DNA of 64,000 nucleotides from Ligustrum vulgare (taxonomy: Eukaryota > Streptophyta > Magnoliopsida > Lamiales > Oleaceae): positions 17,235,446 to 17,299,445 of the forward strand of contig OY743172.1 in NCBI GenBank assembly GCA_963555705.1, in the 5' to 3' direction. A program made the position numbers and the translations under genes. The notes under the pieces were generated by a model. It had not been told where the DNA came from, did not search any database, and saw nothing but the letters and a program-made list of their open reading frames with translations. Shown one piece after another: positions 24,725 through 36,050 of the stretch; the first letter of the stretch is position 1; every line of letters starts with the position of its first letter.

Positions 24725-24997
24725 TGTAGAAAACACAATAACATATATATCCTTATATATGTTCTACAAATAAACTAAGAGAAAGAAGAAAGAATAGAAG
24801 AAGAGAAAGAGAGAAGAGACAACTCTAAAACCACATCATTCATTATAATACTCAATCCTATATATACATACAAAACAAAAGCATATGCTTAGAATATTCT
24901 AAAGCATATAAAGCATATTCTAAGCATATTCAAAAGCATATTCTACATATAAAGCATATTCAAAAGCATATTCTAGAATGTGCTAATTATTCTAACA
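24725..24997 (-). repeat. 5' LTR of the copia element
   Basis: 273 bp, carrying the element promoter; reads as identical to the other LTR at 19919-20191. TATATA stretches inside it are candidate promoter elements. Confidence 0.95.
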
Positions 24998-25670
24998 ATA
25001 AGTTGTCGTCCCAGCAGATACCTTGATGATATCACCTTCCTGAACATTGAAGCTATTCCTGTTGTTTTCACTCACCAAACTCACGGTCCCCTTCCCTATA
25101 CAATAAACAAAAATCAGTACGCAATTCATGAAAAAAGAAACACACACACATACACACACATATATATATCCAAATCCAAATCCAATAGTACGTACGTACC
25201 CTGGGAAACGTAGAGGAGAGCATCGGCGTCCCAGTGATTCGGCACGACGAAGCTCTGAGGTGCAACTTCAAGAACAGCCACTCGGTAATTTCTGATTCCA
25301 GAGAGGAGGTTCGACCTCTGGGTGAAATTCTGAAGAATGCGAAGACTTCCAAATTGAGTCTCCAATTTTTTAGTGAAATGTTGATCCTCAAAAACATAGG
25401 GATTTTCCTCTTCACATTTCCACTCCAGGCAACTTTGCCGGCACTGTCTACGAGTTCTTTCACTCTGAAATTTTTGTTGGCATTCCACCGAGCATTGTTG
25501 ATATGTACTATATGCAGGATCTGGGCCACTAGCAGCCAGAGCCAACGTCGCATAAACAAGAAAATATGCAAGAACTACTACACAAACCCTCCCTCCGAAT
25601 CTCATCGTCTCTCTTTTTTGCAGAATTCTTTGATTGATTATGAATATATAATCTGAAACTTGACAGCCCA

Positions 25671-25737
25671 TTTATAATGTGTAAGTAGTAACACGTAAAA
25701 GATTGGAATGAGCTAGAGTTTTGCATGCCCATGCATG
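25671..25737 (-). promoter_or_regulatory. Vicilin promoter, copy 1: TATA box and RY seed motifs
   Basis: On the minus strand a TATAAAT box lies at about 25671-25677, roughly 70 bases before the ATG. Upstream are TGCATGC (25722-25728) and the palindrome CATGCATG (25730-25737), RY elements bound by B3 factors of the ABI3/FUS3 type in seed storage genes. Between them the copy-2 G-box CACGTG is CACGTA here (about 25692-25697). Confidence 0.7.
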
Positions 25738-25844
25738 AATGCAGGTGTCAGTGTGTCACTAACGTGTACACTTCAAACTTGCCGCGTATCACAGACGGTG
25801 CAACATGTTGGATTCCATGTAGAATCATTTTGTTATTAATAAAT

Positions 25845-25847
<3 letters not shown>

Positions 25848-25917
<70 letters not shown>
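25848..25917. repeat. (TA)n microsatellite
   Basis: About 35 TA units, much longer than the handful at the same site in copy 2 (about 59852-59866). Confidence 0.9.
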
Positions 25918-25919
<2 letters not shown>

Positions 25920-26494
25920 CTTTCTACACTATGAAAAATTGTTACAATTATATATAACTTCACCCAACTTTCAAAGTTTCAAGTATTCTAGGAAAAATAC
26001 CAAGATTTTATTACATATATAAATTTTTTTTTTTTTCTTTCTTTCTTTAAAAAAAAAAAAAAATCAAGGCGGTAGAATGAACTCTCTAGTCATACTCCTA
26101 AAATAATGAGAAACGTCATCTATTTGTAGAAGTAACTACGTAAATTAAAAAGAGCTCAGTTTTAATTCGAGGAAATTACATACAAACAGGTTTTTATCTT
26201 TTGGTTTTCAGAAATCAGGTTGAAAGTTTTTTTATACAAAAATCAGGTGAAAATTAAACTGACATAAATCCATACCCCAAACCCCAACCCCACGGCCCAG
26301 ATTAGGATAAAATCAGTTGCCCGTTCCCATTCATTTCAAATCTAGTTGGGTGACGACAATGTTTTCCTCTCCGATCTCCGGCGACTGCTTCGGTTGTGGA
26401 ATTTGCACAGGGCAGTGTCTTTGCACGGTATCGGCACAGCGGCTCCATCTTTGCAAGGCGACCATACAATTGCAGTGTCTCTGTCTATTCGTGG
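25918..26494. other. Upstream flank of vicilin copy 1, no gene seen
   Basis: AT-rich DNA with T and A runs at about 26028-26062, then a GC-richer stretch from 26310 that continues after the CACTA insertion at 35584. Copy 2 shows the uninterrupted form at 59867-60911. An ORF across it in copy 2 is low-complexity and unrecognised. Confidence 0.5.
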
Positions 26495-26510
26495 CTAGTA
26501 CATTAAGAGT

Positions 26511-26756
26511 CAAAGGCGTCGGTTGTAAAGCAGAATAGGCGTCGGTTGTACAGGAGACGCCTTTAATGACGACACCAAAAGTGCTTACTTTAGGCGTCGG
26601 TTTACAACCGACGCCTTAAGTTATTAAAAGGTGTCGGTTGTTACTTTAACAACCGACGCCTTATCTCAACTAAAGGCGTCGGTTGTTAAAGAAACAACCG
26701 ACGCCTTTTAATAACTTAAGGCGTCGGTTTTTAGTTTACAACCGACGCCTTTTAGT
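26511..26756. repeat. Left subterminal hairpin repeats of the CACTA element
   Basis: Repeated AAAGGCGTCGGTTGT and its complement ACAACCGACGCCTTT occur as back-to-back palindromes separated by a few bases. Subterminal repeats of this kind bind the TnpA-type protein in En/Spm. The right end carries a related set. Confidence 0.9.
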
Positions 26757-26963
26757 ATTTTTTTTTTCATTTATTTATATTTTCCTCATATACCTATATA
26801 AACTAGAATCATGTGCACATCAAAAATTTATCTTCAACAAATATATATAATCGAGGAATGCAGAACAAAACTTAATAAGATAAACAGAATTTCGAATTAA
26901 TTAATCATGTTTTCACAATATTGTTAAAAAATTTGTACATGTTAAACATAAAATGGGCTAAGT

Positions 26964-29900
26964 TTACATACACTCTTCGACGAAGTATTTGGCCCATAAA
27001 TTTCGAACCTCATCAAATTCCTCTGTTGAGTAAAACGCTTGAAATGCCTAAGAATAATTAATAATTATTATGTTAATTACACATAAATCGTAATTAAACA
27101 ATTATCTTCAATAAATTATACCTCGTGTAGAGAAGTAAGTTGAGAATAGACTGTGATTATTTGGAACATGTTTCTCATAACATAATAGCCACACTCATCT
27201 CCTCCAGGTTGCAGAGGACACTGAAATTTGAATATTTAAAATTAAAACTATTATTAATAATCAAATGAAAGTGATATATATTAAACTAATATGAGAATTT
27301 GTAGCAATTTATAAAATTCTAGTTTTCATACCGAGATCTTTTTTCAATTTACATTGGATGTTGCCCTTTTGCCTCCTAACGACCAAAAAGCTCGAAATGC
27401 CCTAAAGTTTCAATAAATATGAATAAGTTATAAAATTAATAATAAAACTCAAAATTCTTACGTAAATTTTGCCAGAGTCTCCCCTATAAATTGAACGTAT
27501 CTAACCTGTATAGAGACCTATTTATTGAAAATTATCCCTATCATAATCGCAACACAAGCACATCAATTTCACCTCAAACTCTCTACGATTATTCCATGAA
27601 AGTAACCCAACTTATGTATATGAATGCACTAAACACAAAAGTTTGAACAATGCAATAATTACTTACACATTCAATGACGGCTTGATTTCTATGTTACGCC
27701 TACATGATTGTGCTGAATCTATGAAGTACACAGTATTGGCTTCACAGCATATTACAAGCAACATCCAATGATTCCTACGTATTATAAACGTGTAAGTATT
27801 CTTTAAATAAATAAAGAAATACATAAATAATAATATTGGTCTTACTCCTGATAGTATGGCGCTAAAATGAATTGCTTGAACCTTAGCGTATTCATTGTTT
27901 CAGCCATGTAACTCACAACACTTTCTACATGTGTGTTAACTCTGATCGACGCAATCTGTGATGGACACATAAATCCAATTGACTGAATACCAAATTGCTC
28001 ACACAACCCATGAAGGAACCTAAAAATAACAACCAATGAATAAAAAATAAAAATGAAAATTTAAATGAAAGACATAAATGCGTGTTCAGCAATCTTACAT
28101 TATGAATACTTGCAAGATAGATACATTCAGCCATTTCATTGAGAGCAAGTCGGTGATGTCGTCAATCGTAACATAAAAACTTTCACCTTCCGTGTGATGA
28201 TACACAGTCGCGTCTAGAGGCACTTGGATGTAGTCTGTACCAGCAGGAAGTGTAAGCACCAGAGAGTGTAACATCTTACAATCATTACCGAGACGTTGTA
28301 ACGTTGCATCATCGATGAGTGGTGATCGTCTGGTAGATGACATATCAAAACTCTGGGATTTTTTATTTTTTTCAATTTGTTTTGCCTGTTTTGTCAACTC
28401 TTCCTGTAATTACATGTTTTCTGTCATCATAACATTTCTAATATAATTTTAAAAGTAATTAAAAATCGAAAGAAGTTTTTTGTAAATATAAAAATTATTA
28501 CCTCTCCAAAAATTACCAAATCTTTAGACCATTGACAGAAACTTCCAATAGCTTCCCCCACCACGGTGTAGTATGGAGATGGTACTGGAAGAAGTGAGGC
28601 TTCGGCACCTTGTATAACATCATCAACCGACACTTTAACATGATCTGTCAAGAGTTGTTGATGGTGCACAATAGTCTCAGGTCCGGATGGAAAAACCATT
28701 CCTCTAGCCACTATTTGATGCTCACCATTACAACTTATAGCGAGACGACAATGAATCGATTTCTGTTGTTCAATAATATTCAATGTTACAGCCCTTACAA
28801 TTGAAATATAATCAATAATATTGAAAAACAAAATATTTAAAGAGTAAATACCTGAAGGCAATCAAATGGATCAGGATTAACCGAGTAACAACTACTGCGA
28901 GTTGGTGGTCAGGGTTGTGGAGTTATGTCCACTTCGGCATCAACATTTAAGCCCATGCGTTGAAGGATAGCTTCGTATTTCTGCTGCATACTATCAATCT
29001 TACTCTGTACCTCTGCTGCATATTCTTTCCTGACATGTTCAGTGATACCAACCTCCAAATCCTTCATGATAATATCTTTAATATCATCTACCGACGCAAC
29101 CCCTCTCGATCGTCTGCAGGCCGAATCAGGTCTGCCATATACATCCCTCACCGTGACGTATACACCATATCCCCTAACCCGACCAGGATGATCCTCCTTA
29201 CCAAGAGCTTTCGATAAGATGTCGTGGTGTCTGCTTGGGACAAATGTCCCTTGCGTTGCTTCCTCAGATTTTTCAATCTGTTCTCAAAAAAAAAAAAAAA
29301 TGAAAACTAAATATTTGGGTTTAAGCGAAATTTCATCATATTATGAAAAAATGATAGGCTATGCTTACAATTTTTCTGTACACCCCCCTCGTTTTCTCGT
29401 TGGGGATGTAATAAGATCCGTCTTCTTTCTTCTTTGATCTAGCTCAAACCCAATCTAAGCTGCGATCATCACTTAACATGGACGAGCTAAGTGACGCACA
29501 TGAAGATGCAGAAGACAGTAGTGGGTCTGATAAAAGCCACTGTGGCCTCATCCCGGCATAACCAGCGGAGCCCAAAAAATGTGGATGCTCGTTGTGCAAC
29601 TGGCTGTCCCTGGCCTTCTTGCTTTTTTCCTTGAAAAATAAAGCATCACATTCATTAGTTTTCAACTCAATAATAAAAAATAATTAAGAATCATCAGACA
29701 GGAGTAGGAGTTATAATTTCATATACCTTGAAAATCTCAGTCTCACGCTCTTTCTTGAATTGCTCCCATTTTTCTTCGGTCAGGTAATTATATAGCATAG
29801 TAGGTGATGCGTATCTTGGGTGCTTATTGTTAATGAACTTATGCACCAACTTATTCTTGAAATCTTTCCATCGGGAGCCAGCAACTCTTAAAATAATTCG

Positions 29901-30292
29901 TTTCCTTTCATCGTCGGGTATGCTGAACTGCTTCTGAAATACAACAATAATATGCGATATTTATACCCATAACAAAAAAATATATAATGAATTATTAAGT
30001 TACTATGTATGAAGTTATGTAATACCTTTATATCTTTCCAAATCATGTCTTTAAGGCCTTTAGGGACTTTATGCCAATCACTAATATTTATATCCACATG
30101 AATACGGACCAAAGACCCTATATAAGAATTGAAGTTCTTCTTATGGGGTTCGATTGGCCTATTGTGTTCATCAAATTCAATCGAACTTACTTCATCCCCC
30201 TTCCTCTTCATGTTTTTGCAACTAGTTGGTCCTCTAGTCTTTTTTTTTTTACTGATACACTGATCATCAGATGAACTAGAAGAATCAGCCAT
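26964..30292 (-). pseudogene. CACTA second gene: Transposase_24 / DUF8039 / Ulp1-like cysteine protease, one in-frame stop
   Basis: This multi-exon minus-strand gene starts MADSSSSSDDQ. Exons I can place are 30026-30292, 29727-29933, 29369-29629, 28852-29277 and about 28501-28764, with more to 26964. Exons 1-4 are a Transposase_24 (Ptta/En/Spm) protein with a coiled-coil tail. The next exon resembles DUF8039 (CRLAISCNGEHQIVARG...). The 3' exons form a C48/Ulp1-type protease: NHWMLLVICCE with the catalytic His near 27770, Asp in VYFIDS, and the Cys in GGDECGYYVMRN near 27200. An in-frame TGA at 28909-28911 interrupts exon 4; another stop follows the FRAFWSLGG segment near 27350, unless that segment is intronic. 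The DNA-binding and protease roles are family knowledge. Confidence 0.8.
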
Positions 30293-30444
30293 GACTTTCA
30301 CGGAACTGTGCACGTACCTGCGTATATTGTACAAAAATATATAAACAAATTAGTCACCCAATAGTAACAATGAATAGAGTATATATGAACAATATTAAAA
30401 AGTTCTAAGTAAAAAAATAAATGATCTTACACAATTATATTGCC

Positions 30445-33400
30445 TCACGAACGACGGTCAATCCACAATCCTTCTTCATGATCCTCACGCATGTAATTTA
30501 TTTCAAGATTATCTTCCCTTGTAATTGCATCTGGTTGTATACCAATAGAAAATGGAGGAGTTTCGTCGAAATGATCATACTCTTCTTCATCCACCACATC
30601 ATCAATGCCAACAATATGTCTTTTGCCCTGAAGTACAACTGACCACTTAGTATTTGCTGGGTCAAGAACATAAAATATCTGTTTCGCTTGTGATGCCAGT
30701 ATGAATGGCTCATCAAAATAACCCAACCGATCAAAATCCACCAAAGTGAAGCCTAATTCATCCACCCGAACACCCCGTCTATTATCAACCCATTTACATC
30801 GAAATAGAGGAAACTTGAACTCCCTGTAATCAAGTTCCAAAATATCTTCAATTACTCCATAGTAAGACATTACGGAAAAATCTCTTAACATTGCTACTTG
30901 AGTCACTCCACTATTTTGCATCGTGCTCTTATCATCTTGACGTTTTGTATAAAATGTATACCCATTAATGTCATATGCTTCATAAGACCTCACAAGCATG
31001 CCAGGGCCGTAAGCTAACCACTTTACAATTTCAGAAATGTTATTCGACATTTGTGATAATTCTTGCAGCACTTTATCTTTGAACCATTCTGCAAATGAGC
31101 GATTATGTTCATTAGTTACCCACCTCTCACCTTTTGAAGGATTTTGCTGCCTTAAAATGGACATGTGCTCGTCCAAATATGGATGAACCTCGGTAAGGTG
31201 TTGCAAGACAAGGAGGTGTGCTTTGTCTCGCAATTCAACACCAGGCACAATTGTTTTGCATCCAATCGTACCTTTACCTTTCAGTCTTCCCTCGTGACGA
31301 GATTTAGGAATACCAATAACATCAATATCATCTAGGTAATCAGTACAAAATTCAATAGCCTCCTCGACAGCATAACCTTCAATGATACTGCCTTCAGGTC
31401 GAAATCGATTTCTCACATATCCTTTTAATATACCCATGTATCTCTCAAATGGATACATATACCTCAAGAACACCGGACCACATATCTTAATTTCTCTCAC
31501 CAAGTGAACAAGTAAGTGCACCATAATGTCAAAAAATGATGGAGGAAAATACATTTCAAATTGACATAGAGTGATAACAATATCGGCCTGCAAATCGTCC
31601 AGCGCATCCGGATCAACAACTTTACTACAAATTGCATTAAAAAAGAAGCAAAGTTTTATAATGACATTTCTAACATGTTTTGGGAGTATGCCACGAACTG
31701 CAACTAGTAACAAGTGTTGCATTAAGACATGACAGTCATGAGACTTCATACCAACCAATTTCAAGTCCTTCATCGACACAAGACTTTTGATGTTCGATGA
31801 GTATCCAGATGGAACCTTAACAGAATTTAGGCACTCACAAAAACTTGTTTTCTCTTTTCTAGACAAAGTGTAGCAGGCTGGGGGTAAATAGGTACGCTTT
31901 TCCAACTCTTGCGGTGCTAACTTATCTCGTATCCCCATTTCTACCATGTCTTTTCTGACTTTGATACCATCTTTTGTCTTTTCTTGAATGTTCAATAATG
32001 TCCCGATGACACTATCACATACATTTTTCTCCACATGCATTACATCAAGACAATGTCTTACCTGTAAGTGTTCCCAGTAGGGTAGATACCAAAATATGGA
32101 TCTCTTCTTCCAAAGACTCTTCTGAGGAGGTTTAAAAGGTTTGCCAAACATAACATCAATATTTTTAACTCGTTCATAAACCTCATTTCCTGTTAATGGT
32201 AAGCGAGAAACTCGAGTCTCGACTTTTCCATTGAAGAGATTTTTCTTCTTTCGATAAGGGTGGTGAACAGGGAGAAATATACGATGACTCATAAACACAT
32301 TTCTCTTACAGTTTTTCAACCAAAGATCAACCGTATCTTCTTCACAAACGGAACATGCTTTAGCTCCTTTATTAGTATACCCCGACAAGTTACCATAAGC
32401 AGGAAAATCATTTATGGTGCAAAATATCATAGCACGTAACGTGAAATTCATTTGACTATGTGCATCAAATGCTAACACGCCTTCATTCCACAACAGTTTT
32501 AAATCTTCAATTAGTGGCGCTAGGTAAACATCTATGTCATTTCCCGGTTGTTTAGGCCCTGATATTAACAACGACAACATGATGTACTTGCGCTTCATAC
32601 ATAACCAAGGAGGAAGATTGTAATTCACCAAGAGAACCGGCCAAGTGCTATGTCGACTACTCATATTACCGTGCGGGTTCATCCCATCTGTACATAGTCC
32701 AAGCCTAAGATTCCTATCTTCTCCACCAAAATCGGGGAACATCCTATTAATGGTCCTCCATTGAGGAGAATCAGCCGGGTGTCTTAGCTTTCCATCTTCT
32801 TTCCTCCCATCGGCATGCCAACGCATGTTCTTCGCATCCTTTGCATTGGCAAATAAGCGTTTAAATCTTGGTATCACAGGTAGGTACCATAACACCTTTG
32901 CCGGTGAGCCTTTCTTATCCTCCCAATTAACATGGCCTTCCTTTCGCTTATACCTCGATACTCCACACTTTGGACACATGTTCAAGTCCTTATACTCTTT
33001 CCGATACAATACACAATCATTTGGACATGCATGTATCCTCTCGATCTCCATACCCATCGGGCACAACATTTTCTTTGTCTCATAAATTGAACTAGGAAGT
33101 TCGTTATCCTCTGGAAGCATATCTCGTAAAAGTTCCAATAAATTCGTAAACTCCTATCACTCCACCTATTCTTTGCTTTCAAGTTATACAACTTAAACAC
33201 AGCAGACAATTTTGTGAATTTCTTAAAACCAGAAAATAAAGGCTGTTCAGAATCATTAAACAGGCTATCGAAAATATGAGACTTTTCGATGAAATCCTCT
33301 TGTATGTCACGCATCATTTCATCTATCCGATCATTATCCACATCATTCTGATCATTGTCCAAATTATTCTCCTCTTGATCACCCTTATCATCACCGGTGC

Positions 33401-33653
33401 TCGTCCTAGGAAGTATACTCTCACCGTGCCATATCCACCGTACATAACCTTCCTTAAACCCACGACGGATCAAATGACTCTTGACTTGTTCAGAGCTACG
33501 GAACTTTCTCAGATTCTTACAATCACAACAAGGACACAAAAGCATTTCTTCACCTTCTTTTATTTTGTTTTCCTCGGCACATTTCATAAACTCTTCAACT
33601 CCTTTCACATATTCATGTGTATTACGTTTCTCATACATCCAACTCCGATCCAT
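30445..33653 (-). pseudogene. CACTA transposase (TnpD/Tnp2 type) with a single-base frameshift
   Basis: The N-terminal part starts at MDRSWMYEK (33653) and has the transposase-associated zinc-ribbon-like domain (LLCPCCDCKN). The second frame (30445-33138 and slightly upstream) holds the Transposase_21 catalytic region (GLCTDGMNPHG, then CLDVMHVEKNVCDS), a DUF4218 region (about PFERYMGILKGYVRNRF) and a DUF4216 region near the C-terminus, ending WIDRRS. The two frames join at about 33145-33152, where one base is missing; there is no room for an intron. The catalytic part itself is open for 897 codons, so the lesion is young. Confidence 0.9.
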
Positions 33654-35305
33654 ATCTAATAACACATATATCAAGATATTCACCATGTGTTAAAACGAAT
33701 GAAATCACCTTAATTTATTATTTTCATTTTTATTTATAAAATCTTACGAAAATTTTGACAGAATCTCCCCTATAAATTGGACTTAACCAACCTGTAAGGG
33801 GAATCAAAATGCCACAATAAAACTAAAATATTTAACTTCAACATATTCAAAACTCAAACAAAACTCCATTCGAACTTCAACATTTTCAAAAATGTCTAAA
33901 ATATTCAACCTCGGCATGTTAAAAACTCAAACATTTTTAGCCTTTTAATTATTCACTATATACGCTCATATCTCCAGATCATCACAACATAATTATCTCA
34001 ACTCACCAAAACATTCAACAAGTACAAGACATCTCAAATAATTCACTTATAAATACCTCACATTCATTAAGGATGATAATTATGTACTAAAGTTGATAAT
34101 TGCAGGCTATATAGAATGAAAATGAAGTCATAGATGCCTAAAAAAATCATGCGTGTACTGATATTGATCCTCTGTCCATATAAAAAAATCTTTGTGAGTA
34201 ATGTGCCTAGGAAATAAAGGAAAACCTTATTGTCATCACTCTTGCTATGATATGGAATTTGACAGTGCGAACATTTATCTCAAGCAGTTTTTTCTGCTGC
34301 CTTCTGTAACCATTGAAAAACATTCCACTCGGACATAACAAAACAAATACAAAACACAGAGATTAATTAATTAGTCACCTAAGATGAGTGTGCAATGAAA
34401 AATCGATTTATTCACTGTTTGGATCTCAGTTGTGATTATAAAGTATTATGTCAAAATGTTAGCTTCCAAGTATCAACACTTACAAGTCAGAACGCATTTT
34501 TAAATTTTGAAGAAGAACAAGCGCAAAAACACGCATGAATTTAGTTTCTTTCTGGACAATAACCTGTACTAAGAAACTGAAACTGAAACTGTCCTAAAAT
34601 CATGGATTCAAGGAAATTCAATGAATTAAGGAATATATTTATGCAACATTTGAACTGCACATATACAATCACATGGCCTTCCTCAATTTAAGAAATAATT
34701 CAAGAATGAAAAATCTTATTAAATTGTACCTCTATTTTCGCTGAAATGGAAGAAAACCCAGATGACCCACTCAAGAGCTTCCATCCACCGCCGCCAATTC
34801 CACAACGTCGATAGACTCCATACAAGTATTCGGATGACTTTTGGTAAAATTCTTCCCGTAATTCTCCGTTTCTTCAACCCCAGGGACAGCAAGCACACAC
34901 TGAAACAGGGGATGCACTATGGTGGGAACAAGGAGGCGCGACCAGCAAGAGCCACAAACAGGGTCACGGTCGAAGAGTCACAAGAGAGACTCACGGTGGT
35001 GGTCACAAAGAAGGCCCACTTCCAGTCACGCAAAGAGAGGAAGAGAAAAGGATGGGTCGATTTCTAAACAAAGAGAGAGCACTGCTTTTCACGGAGGAAA
35101 AGAGAGGGCAGGGGGATGGGGGTGGTGCGCAGTGGAGAAAAGAATGGCGGCGCCGAAGGTGCACTACCGGTTGGAGGTGACATTGGCTACGGTGGGGGAG
35201 ATGAATGAGACTTTGAGGCTGTGGAGGTGAGCGGCGCTGTGGAGTGCTGTGGGAATATTCAAAGTGCTGAAGAATTTGACCTAAGGTGGAGGGAAAATGC
35301 CTAAA
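33654..35305. other. CACTA interior 5' of the transposase gene
   Basis: The AT-rich part (33654-34740) probably holds the transposase promoter and leader. From 34740 to 35290 the DNA turns GC-richer, with an open stretch (34762-35067, plus strand) I do not recognise. It could be captured host sequence, but I see no family motif. Confidence 0.4.
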
Positions 35306-35583
35306 TTAAAGGCGGCAGTTCCTTTTAAGAACCGCCGCCTTTAACTAAAAGGCGTCGGTCTTTAGTAAAGAACCGACGCCTTTAATGGACGACTAAAAGG
35401 CGTCGGTTCTTTAGTAAGAACCGACGCCCTTAATGGGCCGGCATTCCAGCGTCGGTTCTTCCAAAAGAACCGACGCTTTTTATTAATTTTTATTTACAAT
35501 TTTGCCACCGCTTTTTTCAGGCGTCGTTTTTTGAGAAAAACGACGCTAATATGTTATTTTTTTTATGTAATTTTGTACTAGTG
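35306..35583. repeat. Right subterminal hairpin repeats and terminus of the CACTA element
   Basis: Palindromic pairs such as GGCGTCGGTTCTT with AAGAACCGACGCC mirror the left set but have GGTTCTT in place of GGTTGTT. The last bases before the flank are TTTTGTACTAG(TG). Confidence 0.9.
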
Positions 35584-35584
35584 G

Positions 35585-36050
35585 CTGCCCTCTTTTTGGC
35601 AAGATTGGATATCCGATGTCTCTTTGGTGTGTATTGGTTGTTGTTGTTACGGGTGGAGGTGATGTAGTGGTGGCGGTGGCTATGGAGATGGTGGTTGTGG
35701 TGTTGGTGATGGCTGTGGAGATTGTGGCAGTGTTGGTGTTGATGGTGGCTGTGGAGAAGGTGGTTGTGGCTGTAGAGACGGAGGTGGTATTGGTGTTTGG
35801 TTGTAGCTGTGGAGATTGTTATGGTGTCGATGGTGGCTGTCGGAAGGCGGTGGCGGTGAGGTTTGATGGTAGCTGTGGAGATGGGGGAGTTGGGGTGCTC
35901 AGCGGCGCTTGAACAGATACAGTTTAACAGCGGTGGGTGGTGGTGCAATTTGGAGGTGGGTGCGGTGCGGCTACAGTTGGTGATTTTTGGATCTAAGGTG
36001 ACTGGTGGAGGTGGTGGCAGCGGCAATAGTTGGTGTCGGTGGTGGTAGTT
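35585..36050. repeat. GGTGG-rich low-complexity segment (copy 1)
   Basis: G/T-rich DNA built of GGTGGTTGTGG, GGCTGTGGAGA and similar words. It mirrors the CCACC-rich DNA left of the vicilin gene. ORFs across it (Val/Gly-rich plus strand, His/Pro-rich minus strand) are compositional. Confidence 0.7.

Larger units (their letters stand above)
19919..24997 (-). mobile_element. Full-length Ty1/copia LTR retrotransposon
   Basis: The 5079-bp element has two LTRs of 273 bp (19919-20191 and 24725-24997) that I read as identical, TG...CA ends, and the target duplication ATAAG at 19914-19918 and 24998-25002. On the minus strand the order is 5' LTR, primer-binding site, gag-pol in one frame, polypurine tract, 3' LTR. 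The protein order (integrase before reverse transcriptase) marks it as copia. Identical LTRs and an open frame mean a very recent insertion that may still be active. Confidence 0.97.
18647..25605 (-). pseudogene. 7S vicilin-like seed globulin gene disrupted by a copia element in exon 2
   Basis: The exons are, from the 5' end, 25200-25605, 25003-25095 plus 19836-19918 (one exon split by the retrotransposon), 19669-19749, 19311-19568, 18921-19221 and 18647-18801. Ignoring the insertion, the frame is open for 458 residues and nearly identical to the intact gene at 57708. With the insertion, translation enters the LTR after residue 168 and stops within two codons, leaving the signal peptide, the Cys hairpin and only part of the first cupin domain. 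The insertion is flanked by the 5-bp duplication ATAAG. Loss of function is inferred; splicing around the element is possible but not visible here. Confidence 0.92.
26495..35583 (-). mobile_element. CACTA (En/Spm) DNA transposon, about 9.1 kb, damaged
   Basis: Copy 2 gives the empty site (GTGGCTGCCC), so both borders are exact. The left end starts CTAGTACATT; the right end read inward is CTAGTACAAAATT, or CACTAGTACAAAATT if three more bases are included. Two parsings fit: ends CTAGTACA with target duplication TGG (26492-26494, 35582-35584), or canonical CACTA ends with duplication GCT (26494-26496, 35584-35586) and loss of CACT at the left. Inside are subterminal hairpin repeats at both ends and two minus-strand genes of the CACTA type, both with a disabling lesion. 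Confidence 0.93.

Noticed and set aside
26511..26756. CRISPR-like or attenuator-like series of palindromes
   Set aside because: The spacing and setting are those of CACTA subterminal repeats in a plant genome; similar repeats sit at the other end of the same element.
35517..36050. His/Pro-rich and Val/Gly-rich ORFs on both strands
   Set aside because: Composition artefacts of GGTGG repeats; one of them even runs across the CACTA border.
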